NCBI GenBank assembly: GCA_900751695.1
Contig: CAADSS010000032.1
Location: 1 to 30,188 of the forward strand
From: an uncultured Collinsella sp.
Lineage (GTDB): Bacteria; Actinomycetota; Coriobacteriia; Coriobacteriales; Coriobacteriaceae
Reading direction: 5' to 3'
Length of the DNA: 30,188 nucleotides
Under the pieces are notes generated by a model. That model searched no databases, was not told where the DNA came from, and was given only the letters and a program-made list of their open reading frames with translations. A program made the translations under genes and the position numbers. This document shows, one piece after another, positions 23,156 through 30,188 of this stretch (the first letter of the stretch is position 1; each line of letters starts with the position of its first letter).

Positions 23156-25540
23156 CTACAGCGTCATGTTCGGATCGGCGTCGACGTCGAACGGCGAGAT
23201 TTCACCTCGGTCGAATTTACGGCGAGCGACCTCCGCGATCATGGCTGCGTTGTCGGTACAGGCAGACAAGGGCGGCACCGTTACGCGAATCCCCTGACGT
23301 CCAAGCTTCTTGATCATCATCTCGCGCAGATGCGGGTTGGCCGAGACGCCGCCGCCGATGCAGTATTCCTTACATCCGGTAGCGTGCAATGCGTTTTTGG
23401 CCTTCTTGTACTGCACGTCAAAGACAGCCGCCTCAAACGAAGCCGCCAGATCGGGCAGGTGAATCGTGCGCCCGGCCTTGGTCTCCTGCTCGATGTAGAG
23501 CGTCACGGCCGTTTTAAGACCCGAAAGCGAGAAACGATAGTCTCCCCTGCTGTTAAGCGCACGGGGGAAATCGATCGCCTTGGGGTTGCCCGTCTCGGCC
23601 AGCTTGGAGATGATGGGGCCACCGGGATAGCCCAGGCCCAACGCCTTGGCCACCTTGTCGAAGGCCTCGCCCACGGCGTCGTCGAGCGTCTCACCGAGCA
23701 CCTCGTAGTCGCCCCATGCCTTTACGTGCACGAGCATGGTGTGCCCGCCCGAGACAAGCGTGAAGATGAACGGCGGCTTGAGGTCGGGCTGCGCCAGCAA
23801 GTTGGCAAACAGGTGCCCCTCCAGATGGTTGACGCATACGAGCGGCTTACCGGCAGCGTAGGCAAAGCCTTTGGCAAAGGCAACGCCCACCACGAGAGCG
23901 CCCACCAGGCCCGGACCCTGTGTCACGCCCACGGCGGCAAGCTCGCTGGGGGCAATGGCTCCACCCTCAAGACCAAGCGATGCTGCGGCATCCTCGAGCG
24001 CCGCATCCACGACACTCACAATCACCTCAACGTGTTTGCGCGAGGCGATCTCGGGCACCACGCCGCCAAAGCGGGCGTGAAAATCAATCTGTGTCGACAC
24101 CTGGTTGGCCAGCATATTGCCATCCGCATCGATAATCGCCACGGCCGTCTCGTCGCAGGAACTCTCGATAGCGAGCACTAGGCGACGGCGCTCAATTTCA
24201 GCGCGCTCCTCAACGGTTCGCTCGGGCGCAGGCAGCGGCCATACACGCTGCTCAGCCGCCGTCGGCTCGGGCGAAGCGTTGTCGACCGGGAGCACCAAGG
24301 GCAGCGGCGCCGTCATGACGATGGCATCTTTGCCAACACCGTAGTAACCGCGGCGACGGCCAGCCTCGGTAAAGCCCAGAGCGTTATAAAGCGCGATCGC
24401 TCCCTCGTTACCGTCCTCGACCTCGAGCGAAGCCGTGGTGCAGCCGAGCATCTGGGCATCATAGCTCACGTGCGACAGCAGCTTGCGGGCAATGCCCTCG
24501 CGGCGATGTGCCGGGTCGACGGCGACATCCAGAATCTGCACATCACCGTCCACGACCATACCGCCGGCAAGGCCCAGCAGCTTGCCGTCGTCGTGTGCCA
24601 CCCACCAACTACGCGGCGCAGCAACGTCCTCGCCCAGTTCGGACAGGAACATGCCCGGCGTCCACGCCTCGTGTCCGGCACCTTCAAAGCAGGCAGCCTC
24701 CAGCGCGCTCGCGCCCTCGGCATCCGCCGCGCCCATGGGGCGGAACTGCAGATGACGACCGGCGAGCTCATCGGCAACACCTGTAATTTCGCTCTGCGCA
24801 CTCTCGGCAAGACCAAGACGCTTGCGCTCGTTTTCCTCGGCATCCGAAAGGCGCGTGTAAATCGGCAAGACGCGGGCCGGATCGCCGTCACCCGCAGCGT
24901 GCGCGAGCAGCAAGCCCTCGCCCGAAGGCCACCACAGGTCGCGCTCCACGCAGCGGGCGGTCTCGTCCTCACCCAGCAGCTTGCCATAGCGCACGAGACC
25001 GTCACCGGTCAGCTGAACCTGGTCCCAGTCCGCTGCTCGGCGCCACTCATCGAGCGCCACGGCGGCCTTGACCACGTGTTCGCGCTCAAATTGACGCTCG
25101 GGACCCTCATCAACCAGCATATACAGCGCCGGATATACCTCACCGCGCATAGCATCGGCCAAGATACCAAGCTTGCCGCGCACGCCAGCCTTCCACGCCG
25201 TCCAAGCGCAAGCGTCGAGCGTCGACACGCCCAGCAGCGGAACATTGGCACCACGCGCGAGGCCCTTGGCAGTGGAGATGCCGATGCGCACACCCGTAAA
25301 GGACCCCGGGCCGCGGCCGACCACATAGCAACCAACATCGCTGCGATCCAGACCGGCTTGAGCCAGCACGCCATCAACGGTATTCACGAGCTCAACGTTG
25401 GCGTGACGGCGACACATGTGGTCGCCACTCACGAGCTTCGTCTCGCCCGTCTGCCCATCAATCCAGCTTGCCGCGCAGGCAAGCATGTCGGTCGAAGTAT
25501 CGAGCGCCACCACCAGCGCGTTGTCGTTATGCAAGCTCAT
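23156..25540 (-). CDS. tsaD: TsaB-RimI-TsaD triple fusion (tRNA t6A synthesis plus N-acetyltransferase)
   Basis: One 794-residue protein carries three enzymes usually encoded separately. TsaB (about 8-235) has GRGPGSFTGVRIG near 76-87. A GNAT acetyltransferase of RimI type (about 262-412) has the acetyl-CoA loop HRREGIARKLL. TsaD (about 453-794) has ESSCDETAVAI, PEIASRKHVE, GPGLVGAL, the metal-binding HLEGH (572-576) and VSGGHTML. TsaB, TsaD and TsaE transfer threonylcarbamoyl to A37 of ANN-reading tRNAs; RimI acetylates ribosomal protein S18. ATG 25540 has AAGG upstream and overlaps the tsaE end by 14 bases, so translation is coupled. Linkers are Pro/Glu/Ala-rich at about 413-450. It is the last gene of the operon. 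TsaC is not in the window. Confidence 0.95.
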   Translation of the reverse strand: MSLHNDNALVVALDTSTDMLACAASWIDGQTGETKLVSGDHMCRRHANVELVNTVDGVLAQAGLDRSDVGCYVVGRGPGSFTGVRIGISTAKGLARGANVPLLGVSTLDACAWTAWKAGVRGKLGILADAMRGEVYPALYMLVDEGPERQFEREHVVKAAVALDEWRRAADWDQVQLTGDGLVRYGKLLGEDETARCVERDLWWPSGEGLLLAHAAGDGDPARVLPIYTRLSDAEENERKRLGLAESAQSEITGVADELAGRHLQFRPMGAADAEGASALEAACFEGAGHEAWTPGMFLSELGEDVAAPRSWWVAHDDGKLLGLAGGMVVDGDVQILDVAVDPAHRREGIARKLLSHVSYDAQMLGCTTASLEVEDGNEGAIALYNALGFTEAGRRRGYYGVGKDAIVMTAPLPLVLPVDNASPEPTAAEQRVWPLPAPERTVEERAEIERRRLVLAIESSCDETAVAIIDADGNMLANQVSTQIDFHARFGGVVPEIASRKHVEVIVSVVDAALEDAAASLGLEGGAIAPSELAAVGVTQGPGLVGALVVGVAFAKGFAYAAGKPLVCVNHLEGHLFANLLAQPDLKPPFIFTLVSGGHTMLVHVKAWGDYEVLGETLDDAVGEAFDKVAKALGLGYPGGPIISKLAETGNPKAIDFPRALNSRGDYRFSLSGLKTAVTLYIEQETKAGRTIHLPDLAASFEAAVFDVQYKKAKNALHATGCKEYCIGGGVSANPHLREMMIKKLGRQGIRVTVPPLSACTDNAAMIAEVARRKFDRGEISPFDVDADPNMTL

Positions 25541-26033
25541 CTTGTACAGCCTTATCAATCAAATGGGAAAGCTCCATTGCGCGGTCACCGTGCGCCTCGA
25601 GCGTTATCGTTCGCACATCACTGTCGCCCTCATCACGCTTGAGCGTCACCGAAAGATACTCATCCGTCAGCTCGTCTTGGAATTGTTCGCCCCATTCCAG
25701 CAGGCAAGCACCCTCATAGCCCAGCACATCGAAAATGCCCGTATCCTCGAGCTCGTAGGCATGCTCCAGGCGGTATAGATCAAAGTGAAACAGCGGAATA
25801 CGGCCTTGATCGTGAACGGCCATGAGCGCAAACGTAGGGCTCGTAACCATATGCCCATCGCCCAGCCCGCGCGAGACGCCCTTGGTAAAGTGAGTTTTGC
25901 CCACCCCCAGGCCACCGGTCAGGATGAGCACATCGCCGTCCTCAAGGCACGGTGCAATTAGCTCGCCAAAGTACTCCGTATCGGCAGCGCAAGTCGTTTT
26001 GTAAGTACCTACCCCCAGGCGCTCCAGGGACAT
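25527..26033 (-). CDS. tsaE: tRNA threonylcarbamoyladenosine biosynthesis ATPase TsaE
   Basis: This small P-loop ATPase (168 residues, normal length) supports TsaB/TsaD turnover in t6A synthesis. Walker A is GGLGVGKTHFTKG, followed by SPTFALM, HFDLYRLE and the conserved LLEWGEQF. It lies 12 bases after the uracil-DNA glycosylase gene and overlaps the TsaB-RimI-TsaD gene by 14 bases, so all partner subunits but TsaC are made from one message. Confidence 0.96.
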   Translation of the reverse strand: MSLERLGVGTYKTTCAADTEYFGELIAPCLEDGDVLILTGGLGVGKTHFTKGVSRGLGDGHMVTSPTFALMAVHDQGRIPLFHFDLYRLEHAYELEDTGIFDVLGYEGACLLEWGEQFQDELTDEYLSVTLKRDEGDSDVRTITLEAHGDRAMELSHLIDKAVQDELA

Positions 26034-26045
26034 ATATGCTCCTTA

Positions 26046-26666
26046 TTATTCCGAGGCGTCCTCTGGTGCGGGATGTCGCTCCAGATAGTCGCCCAGCATC
26101 TTAAAGTCTTCCTCCAGCAGTTCCTGCCACGCCGGATTGCGTAGCGCTGCTGCCGGATGGAACGTGGGCATTACTACAAAATGCCCCATCTGGTGGAACC
26201 TGCCGCGCAGCTTAGTAATGCCAATCTCGGTCTTAAGCACAAAGTGCGTCGCGGGGTTGCCGAGCGTCACGATAATATCGGGCCAGATGCTTCGAATCTG
26301 CTCACGCAAAAACGGCGAGCAAGCCAGCACTTCCTCGGGACGTGGATTGCGGTTTCCCGGCGGGCGGCACTTAAGCACGTTGGCAATGTAGACGTCTTCG
26401 CGTTTGAGCCCCGCCAGCGACAAAATGCCGTTGAGGTCCTCGCCTGCCGCCCCCACAAAGGGCTCGCCCTGCAAATCCTCATTGCGGCCCGGCGCCTCGC
26501 CAATAAACATCACACGAGCGCGGGGGTTTCCCACGCCAAACACGATATTGTGACGCGACTGGTAGAGCTGGCAGAGGTGACAATCGCCCAGAACGGCCTC
26601 AATTTCCTCGAGTGCGACCTCACGTGGTGCCTGATGGGTATGGCCGGGGATGTGCATGACGCCCAT
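26046..26666 (-). CDS. Family 4 (iron-sulfur) uracil-DNA glycosylase
   Basis: This enzyme removes uracil from DNA to start base-excision repair. The 206-residue protein has the four cysteine ligands of a 4Fe-4S cluster: Cys29 and Cys32 (CHLC), Cys100 and Cys116. Catalytic motif 1 is GEAPGRNEDLQGEPFVG and motif 3 is HPAAALRNP. ATG 26666 is used; the in-frame ATG at 26657 is an alternative. It lies 8 bases after alr and 12 before tsaE within the operon. Confidence 0.93.
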   Translation of the reverse strand: MGVMHIPGHTHQAPREVALEEIEAVLGDCHLCQLYQSRHNIVFGVGNPRARVMFIGEAPGRNEDLQGEPFVGAAGEDLNGILSLAGLKREDVYIANVLKCRPPGNRNPRPEEVLACSPFLREQIRSIWPDIIVTLGNPATHFVLKTEIGITKLRGRFHQMGHFVVMPTFHPAAALRNPAWQELLEEDFKMLGDYLERHPAPEDASE

Positions 26667-26674
26667 AGCGGCTC

Positions 26675-27820
26675 CTACACGTAGACCTTGTCGAGACGCA
26701 TGCCAAAGCCGCAGGCGACCTCGTAGTTAATCGTTCCGCGCAGTCGGGCCATCTCGTCCATAGTGATCTCGGCATCGCCATCGCGGCCGACAATAATCAT
26801 CTCGTCACCATACTCGGCCTCGGGAATCTCGTGTGCCGGGTTGGACTGAATGGCGACCATAAACTGGTCCATGCAGATATTGCCAACCTGATGCACGCGC
26901 TCGCCGCGATACAGCACATCCATACGATTGGAAAGCGTACGCGATAGGCCATCGGCATAACCGATCGGCAGCGTGCAGATCTGAACGCGCGTACGCGGTA
27001 CGCGGTAGGTAAAACCGTAGCCCACGCCCTCACCCATCGCAGGGTGTGCCACGCGCGTCACACGCGCATGGACGCTCATAACGGGATCAAGCTGCATCAC
27101 GCGGCCACTCAGCTCGCACGGCTGCATTCCATACAAGCCAACGCCGGCGCGAATCATATCAAAATGCATCGAAGGGTCGAGCATCGAGGACGGCGTGTTG
27201 GCGCAGTGCACGATACCGCACTCAAAGCCCGCATCCTTAATGGCCTGAACGGCCTCGGTAAAGCGCTGACACTGCAGTTTGTAGTCCCAGCCCGAAGGTT
27301 CATCGGCCGTGGCGAAGTGCGTAAATACGCCGTCGCACTGAATACCGCGATGGAAATTAATACCGCGGACAAAGTCAAGCACCTGCGTGTAGTGAACGCC
27401 GATACGATTCATGCCCGTCTCGATGGCGAGATGATACTTGCCCACTTTGCCCGCCGCGACGGCACATTCGCCATACGCAAGAGCAAAGTCAGACGTATAG
27501 ACCGAGGGCATGATATCAAACTCGAGCAACGTCGGAATGGCCTCGATAGGCGGCTCGCTTAGGATGAGGATGGGTTTCGTAATCCCGCCCTGTCGGAGCT
27601 CAACGCCCTCGTTAACCGTCGCCACGGCAAACATGTCGGCACCGGCCGAATACATGATCTTGGCGCACTCAACAGCTCCATGACCATAAGCATCGGCCTT
27701 AACCACGCAGCACAGGCGCTGACGTGGATTCAGTAAATTCTTATAGGCCCTCGTGTTGCGACGGAGCGCCCCGCGGTCGATCTCGACCCAGGACCAGCGC
27801 GTCAAATCGGCTTTATTCAT
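26675..27820 (-). CDS. alr: Alanine racemase
   Basis: This PLP enzyme makes D-alanine for peptidoglycan. The 381 residues are normal for the family. The PLP lysine is Lys41 in VVKADAYGHG, and the catalytic tyrosine region is GVGYGFTYRVP, with GNICMDQFMV further on. Its ATG lies 2 bases after the stop of nnr, so the genes are translated together. The link with acpS and nnr is common in Gram-positive genomes. Confidence 0.96.
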   Translation of the reverse strand: MNKADLTRWSWVEIDRGALRRNTRAYKNLLNPRQRLCCVVKADAYGHGAVECAKIMYSAGADMFAVATVNEGVELRQGGITKPILILSEPPIEAIPTLLEFDIMPSVYTSDFALAYGECAVAAGKVGKYHLAIETGMNRIGVHYTQVLDFVRGINFHRGIQCDGVFTHFATADEPSGWDYKLQCQRFTEAVQAIKDAGFECGIVHCANTPSSMLDPSMHFDMIRAGVGLYGMQPCELSGRVMQLDPVMSVHARVTRVAHPAMGEGVGYGFTYRVPRTRVQICTLPIGYADGLSRTLSNRMDVLYRGERVHQVGNICMDQFMVAIQSNPAHEIPEAEYGDEMIIVGRDGDAEITMDEMARLRGTINYEVACGFGMRLDKVYV

Positions 27821-27822
27821 GA

Positions 27823-29439
27823 TTAGTCATCCGACCCTTCGTCCATGATTCCCAGATCTTCGAGCGCATCCTTTGCCGCCAGTTCCATGGCAGGACCGAT
27901 CAAGTCGATAAGATCGGTCGCGATGACGCTCTTCTCACCATACTCCGTCGCCGCGGCAAAACCGGCGTAGCTGTGAAGTGCGACGGCGTACGAATACAGC
28001 AACTCCCAACGATCCATCTCGTCGCGCATGGTGGCAAGCATGCCGGCCAAAATACCCGCGAGAACATCACCCGAACCGGCAGTTGCCAGAGAAGCCGGAC
28101 CCGAGAGCGGCAGCAGCACACGCTCAACGCCACAGATAGCCGTCGTCGGCCCCTTGGCAATGACAACCAGGTTGTCGGAGCCTGCAGCCCAGACGACCTT
28201 CTGCGCGGCCGCAATCGCGGTACCAAGGTCGTTCACCTCGTCACCGGCAACCAGACGCGAAAGCTCACGATAGTGCGGCGTCATAACCAACGGCTGCTCG
28301 CGACGATACATCTCGGGGTTACTATCAATACCGTCAATGGCAATCTTAGCAAGGCAGTTGAGTGCATCGGCATCCAAAATAAGCGGTACATCAAGCTCGA
28401 GCAAGCCCGAAACCACCTGCATAGCGCCGGCAGACGTCGTCATACCGGGACCGCACAGTACGCAGCTGTACTTCTTTGCAATCTCGCACACCGTCATGCG
28501 CGCAGCGGCGCCAAAGGAGCCGCGGGAATCAGACGGAATAGCAAAGACGGGAATCGAAGGAAGTGCCATGCGAATAAGATTAGCGCAGGCGTCAGGAGCC
28601 GCGACTGCCACGTAACCAGCACCCGCGCGAGCTGCAGACTTGGCCGCCATAATGGCAGCACCAGGATATTGTGCAGATCCGGCGACAATAAGCACAGAGC
28701 CACGGGAATACTTATCGATATTCGTAGGTAGTGGAGCAAAGTAATCAACTAAGTCACCGGGCTCGACAATCTCGGCGGCGTGGTCGACATCATCGATGAC
28801 CTCGTCAAGACGGTCGTAAAGATTGCCGCAGATCAAATCGCCAGCATACTCAGGGCCATCAGCGCTATACAGACCAATCTTGGGCGCAATCATCGTCACC
28901 GTATGCTCGGCACGAATGCAGTCGTCATCAACAACGCCCGTCTCGGCATTCAGGCCCGAGGGGACATCAATGGATACGACACAATCGGCGCATTCATTGA
29001 CCGTAGGAATCCAGATGGAGAACGGCGCACGCAGATTCCCGTGAAAACCGGTACCAAAAATGGCATCGACAACAACATCGGCCTTATCGATCAAAACCTC
29101 GAGTTCGTCACGCGAAGGGCCGACGCAAACGTGCACATCGCGGCCGGCAGTACGACGCGCAACATGACGTGCCAGAGCAGCAGGAATCTCATCCGGTTCA
29201 ACCGGAGAAACGATATCCACGTCCACACCCTTATGGCTCAGGATATCGGCGGCAACCCAACCGTCGCCGCCATTATTACCAAAACCGACCAGAACGAGAA
29301 CCCGATCGGGATTGAGCTTCAAGACCTCGTTGGCGGCAAACTCACCCGCTAGCTCCATAAGCTCGGCCTTCGAAGTCCCTTCGCGTTCGATGATATCCTC
29401 GAGACGAACGACTTCTTCGGTACTCAAAACCGGTTTCAT
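27823..29439 (-). CDS. nnr: Bifunctional NAD(P)H-hydrate repair enzyme (epimerase plus dehydratase)
   Basis: This enzyme repairs hydrated NADH and NADPH. The N-terminal epimerase domain (about 1-215) has VGFGNNGGDGWVAA and SIDVPSGLNAETG. The C-terminal ADP/ATP-dependent dehydratase (about 230-525) has the ribokinase-like fold, with LDADALNCL and the nucleotide/anion site ATAGSGDVLAGILAGML. Length of 538 residues is right for the fused form. Its ATG follows the acpS stop with no gap, and its ribosome site (AGGAG) lies inside the last acpS codons. Confidence 0.95.
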   Translation of the reverse strand: MKPVLSTEEVVRLEDIIEREGTSKAELMELAGEFAANEVLKLNPDRVLVLVGFGNNGGDGWVAADILSHKGVDVDIVSPVEPDEIPAALARHVARRTAGRDVHVCVGPSRDELEVLIDKADVVVDAIFGTGFHGNLRAPFSIWIPTVNECADCVVSIDVPSGLNAETGVVDDDCIRAEHTVTMIAPKIGLYSADGPEYAGDLICGNLYDRLDEVIDDVDHAAEIVEPGDLVDYFAPLPTNIDKYSRGSVLIVAGSAQYPGAAIMAAKSAARAGAGYVAVAAPDACANLIRMALPSIPVFAIPSDSRGSFGAAARMTVCEIAKKYSCVLCGPGMTTSAGAMQVVSGLLELDVPLILDADALNCLAKIAIDGIDSNPEMYRREQPLVMTPHYRELSRLVAGDEVNDLGTAIAAAQKVVWAAGSDNLVVIAKGPTTAICGVERVLLPLSGPASLATAGSGDVLAGILAGMLATMRDEMDRWELLYSYAVALHSYAGFAAATEYGEKSVIATDLIDLIGPAMELAAKDALEDLGIMDEGSDD

Positions 29440-29979
29440 CTATGCTCCTAGCGTATCTTGCGAAGCATCGCCCAGGTGCTCCGTCAATGCTGAATTCTGC
29501 AGCTGCTCAAGCTCATCTAAAACAGAGCGAGCCTCTTTAAATGTCTGCGCAACGCGTTTCTTGGTGCTCACCTTTTCATCTTTTGGCTTAGGCCGAGCAT
29601 CTTCGGTAATCGCGATGGCATTCGCAACGGCCAAGTCTCCCGTAAGCGTAATGGAAAGAGCGACCTCAACAACACCCAGTTCTTGAGCGATCTCGAGAGC
29701 ACGGCCCGAAAGCAGCGCCTTCGGTTTGCCGAGTTTATCACGCGTTACCGAAACATCCTTGCGACCCACGCCTTGACTAAAACCCGTGCCGAGAGCTTTA
29801 AGCACCGCCTCGCGCGAAGCAAAGCGGCTCGCATAGTGAGCGGCGGGGCGCGATGACGCATCGCAATACGCACGCTCTTCTTCGGTAAACACACGCCGAG
29901 CAAACGACGGCGTCTTTTCAAGAATTGATTTCATGCGGGAAATCTCGACGATATCAACGCCGATACCAGCTTCAGCCAT
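29440..29979 (-). CDS. acpS: Holo-[acyl-carrier-protein] synthase with C-terminal extension
   Basis: This enzyme transfers 4'-phosphopantetheine to acyl carrier protein. Metal-binding Asp lies in GIGVDIVEI near the N-terminus and Glu in RFASREAVLKALG. The core of about 125 residues is followed by about 55 charged residues (KPKDEKVSTKKR and a predicted helix) absent from typical AcpS. ATG 29979 is chosen over the track-style start at 29991 because GGAGGTGAAC directly precedes it. It is the first gene of the operon and abuts nnr. Confidence 0.94.
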   Translation of the reverse strand: MAEAGIGVDIVEISRMKSILEKTPSFARRVFTEEERAYCDASSRPAAHYASRFASREAVLKALGTGFSQGVGRKDVSVTRDKLGKPKALLSGRALEIAQELGVVEVALSITLTGDLAVANAIAITEDARPKPKDEKVSTKKRVAQTFKEARSVLDELEQLQNSALTEHLGDASQDTLGA

Positions 29980-30090
29980 GTTCACCTCCATATCGCACAG
30001 ACTAAGTTATTGTAGCCCGTTCACAGAAGATGCGACAAACGAGGGTTATAAAACACAGCTACTATGTGAGACAAAAGCCCGTAAACGCAA

Positions 30091-30119
30091 AAAAAGGGGG
30101 AGGCCGCGAGGCCTCCCCC
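30091..30119 (-). terminator. Terminator of a minus-strand transcript entering from the right
   Basis: The perfect 10-bp stem GGGGGAGGCC/GGCCTCCCCC (30096-30105 with 30110-30119) is followed on the minus strand by seven T residues. It would end a gene lying to the right of the window. Confidence 0.88.
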
Positions 30120-30123
30120 TTCT

Positions 30124-30188
30124 CAGTTCAAGCGTACGGCTCGGTGCCGTCCACCGGTCAGCGGCGCCCTGGCCTCCCACGGGCTGAC
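30124..30188 (-). other. 3' end of an unidentified minus-strand gene or RNA
   Basis: This GC-rich stretch runs into the terminator at 30091-30119. One minus-strand frame is open across it and ends in TGA near 30126, giving about 21 residues ending RHRAVRLN. It could instead be the 3' end of a structured RNA, since ACGGC/GCCGT and CGGTG/CACCG stems are possible. I do not recognise it. Confidence 0.3.

Overview
The window is about 60% GC, with dense genes, short spacers, frequent GTG/alternative starts and long mirror-frame ORFs opposite the real genes. The gene content (PcsB-like hydrolase, CwlM-like protein, GlvC-type PTS protein, TsaB-RimI-TsaD fusion, Alr/Nnr/AcpS cluster) suggests a high-GC gut actinobacterium of class Coriobacteriia, most likely Collinsella or a close relative. 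That assignment is inferred from gene style only; no rRNA is present.

Region 1 (1-7100): a secreted PcsB-like peptidoglycan hydrolase (minus), then plus-strand galE, malQ and glgP/malP. MalQ and the phosphorylase form a maltodextrin/glycogen breakdown pair. A striking array of three palindromes spaced 80-81 bp follows (6867-7083).

Region 2 (7100-15300): a minus-strand sugar ABC importer (binding lipoprotein, two permeases, ATPase, with stem-loops between cistrons), a GntR/UTRA repressor, and a divergent plus-strand gene encoding one 816-residue polypeptide. That polypeptide joins a GlvC-like alpha-glucoside PTS EIIC and EIIB to a HAD-superfamily phosphatase. A palindromic motif close to TTGTTTAAACAA occurs before malQ, the ABC operon, gntR and the PTS fusion gene, which suggests one local alpha-glucoside regulon. 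No phospho-alpha-glucosidase gene is visible. A reasonable model is that the fusion imports and phosphorylates an alpha-glucoside and then dephosphorylates it for MalQ and the phosphorylase.

Region 3 (15300-18110): a polyprenyl synthetase, a CwlM-like peptidoglycan-binding protein with a degenerate amidase-like C-terminus, tRNA-Gln(TTG), and a spacer with a duplicated tRNA 3' end and palindromic repeats.

Region 4 (18109-23155): an orphan JetD-like (DUF2220/Toprim) protein with a long disordered Arg/Glu-rich middle, then cstA behind a structured leader containing a canonical terminator. Large hairpin elements with a conserved core and copy-specific, perfectly paired arms sit near these genes.

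Region 5 (23156-30188): a tightly packed minus-strand housekeeping operon acpS - nnr - alr - family 4 uracil-DNA glycosylase - tsaE - tsaB/rimI/tsaD fusion. At the right edge is a terminator for another minus-strand transcript.
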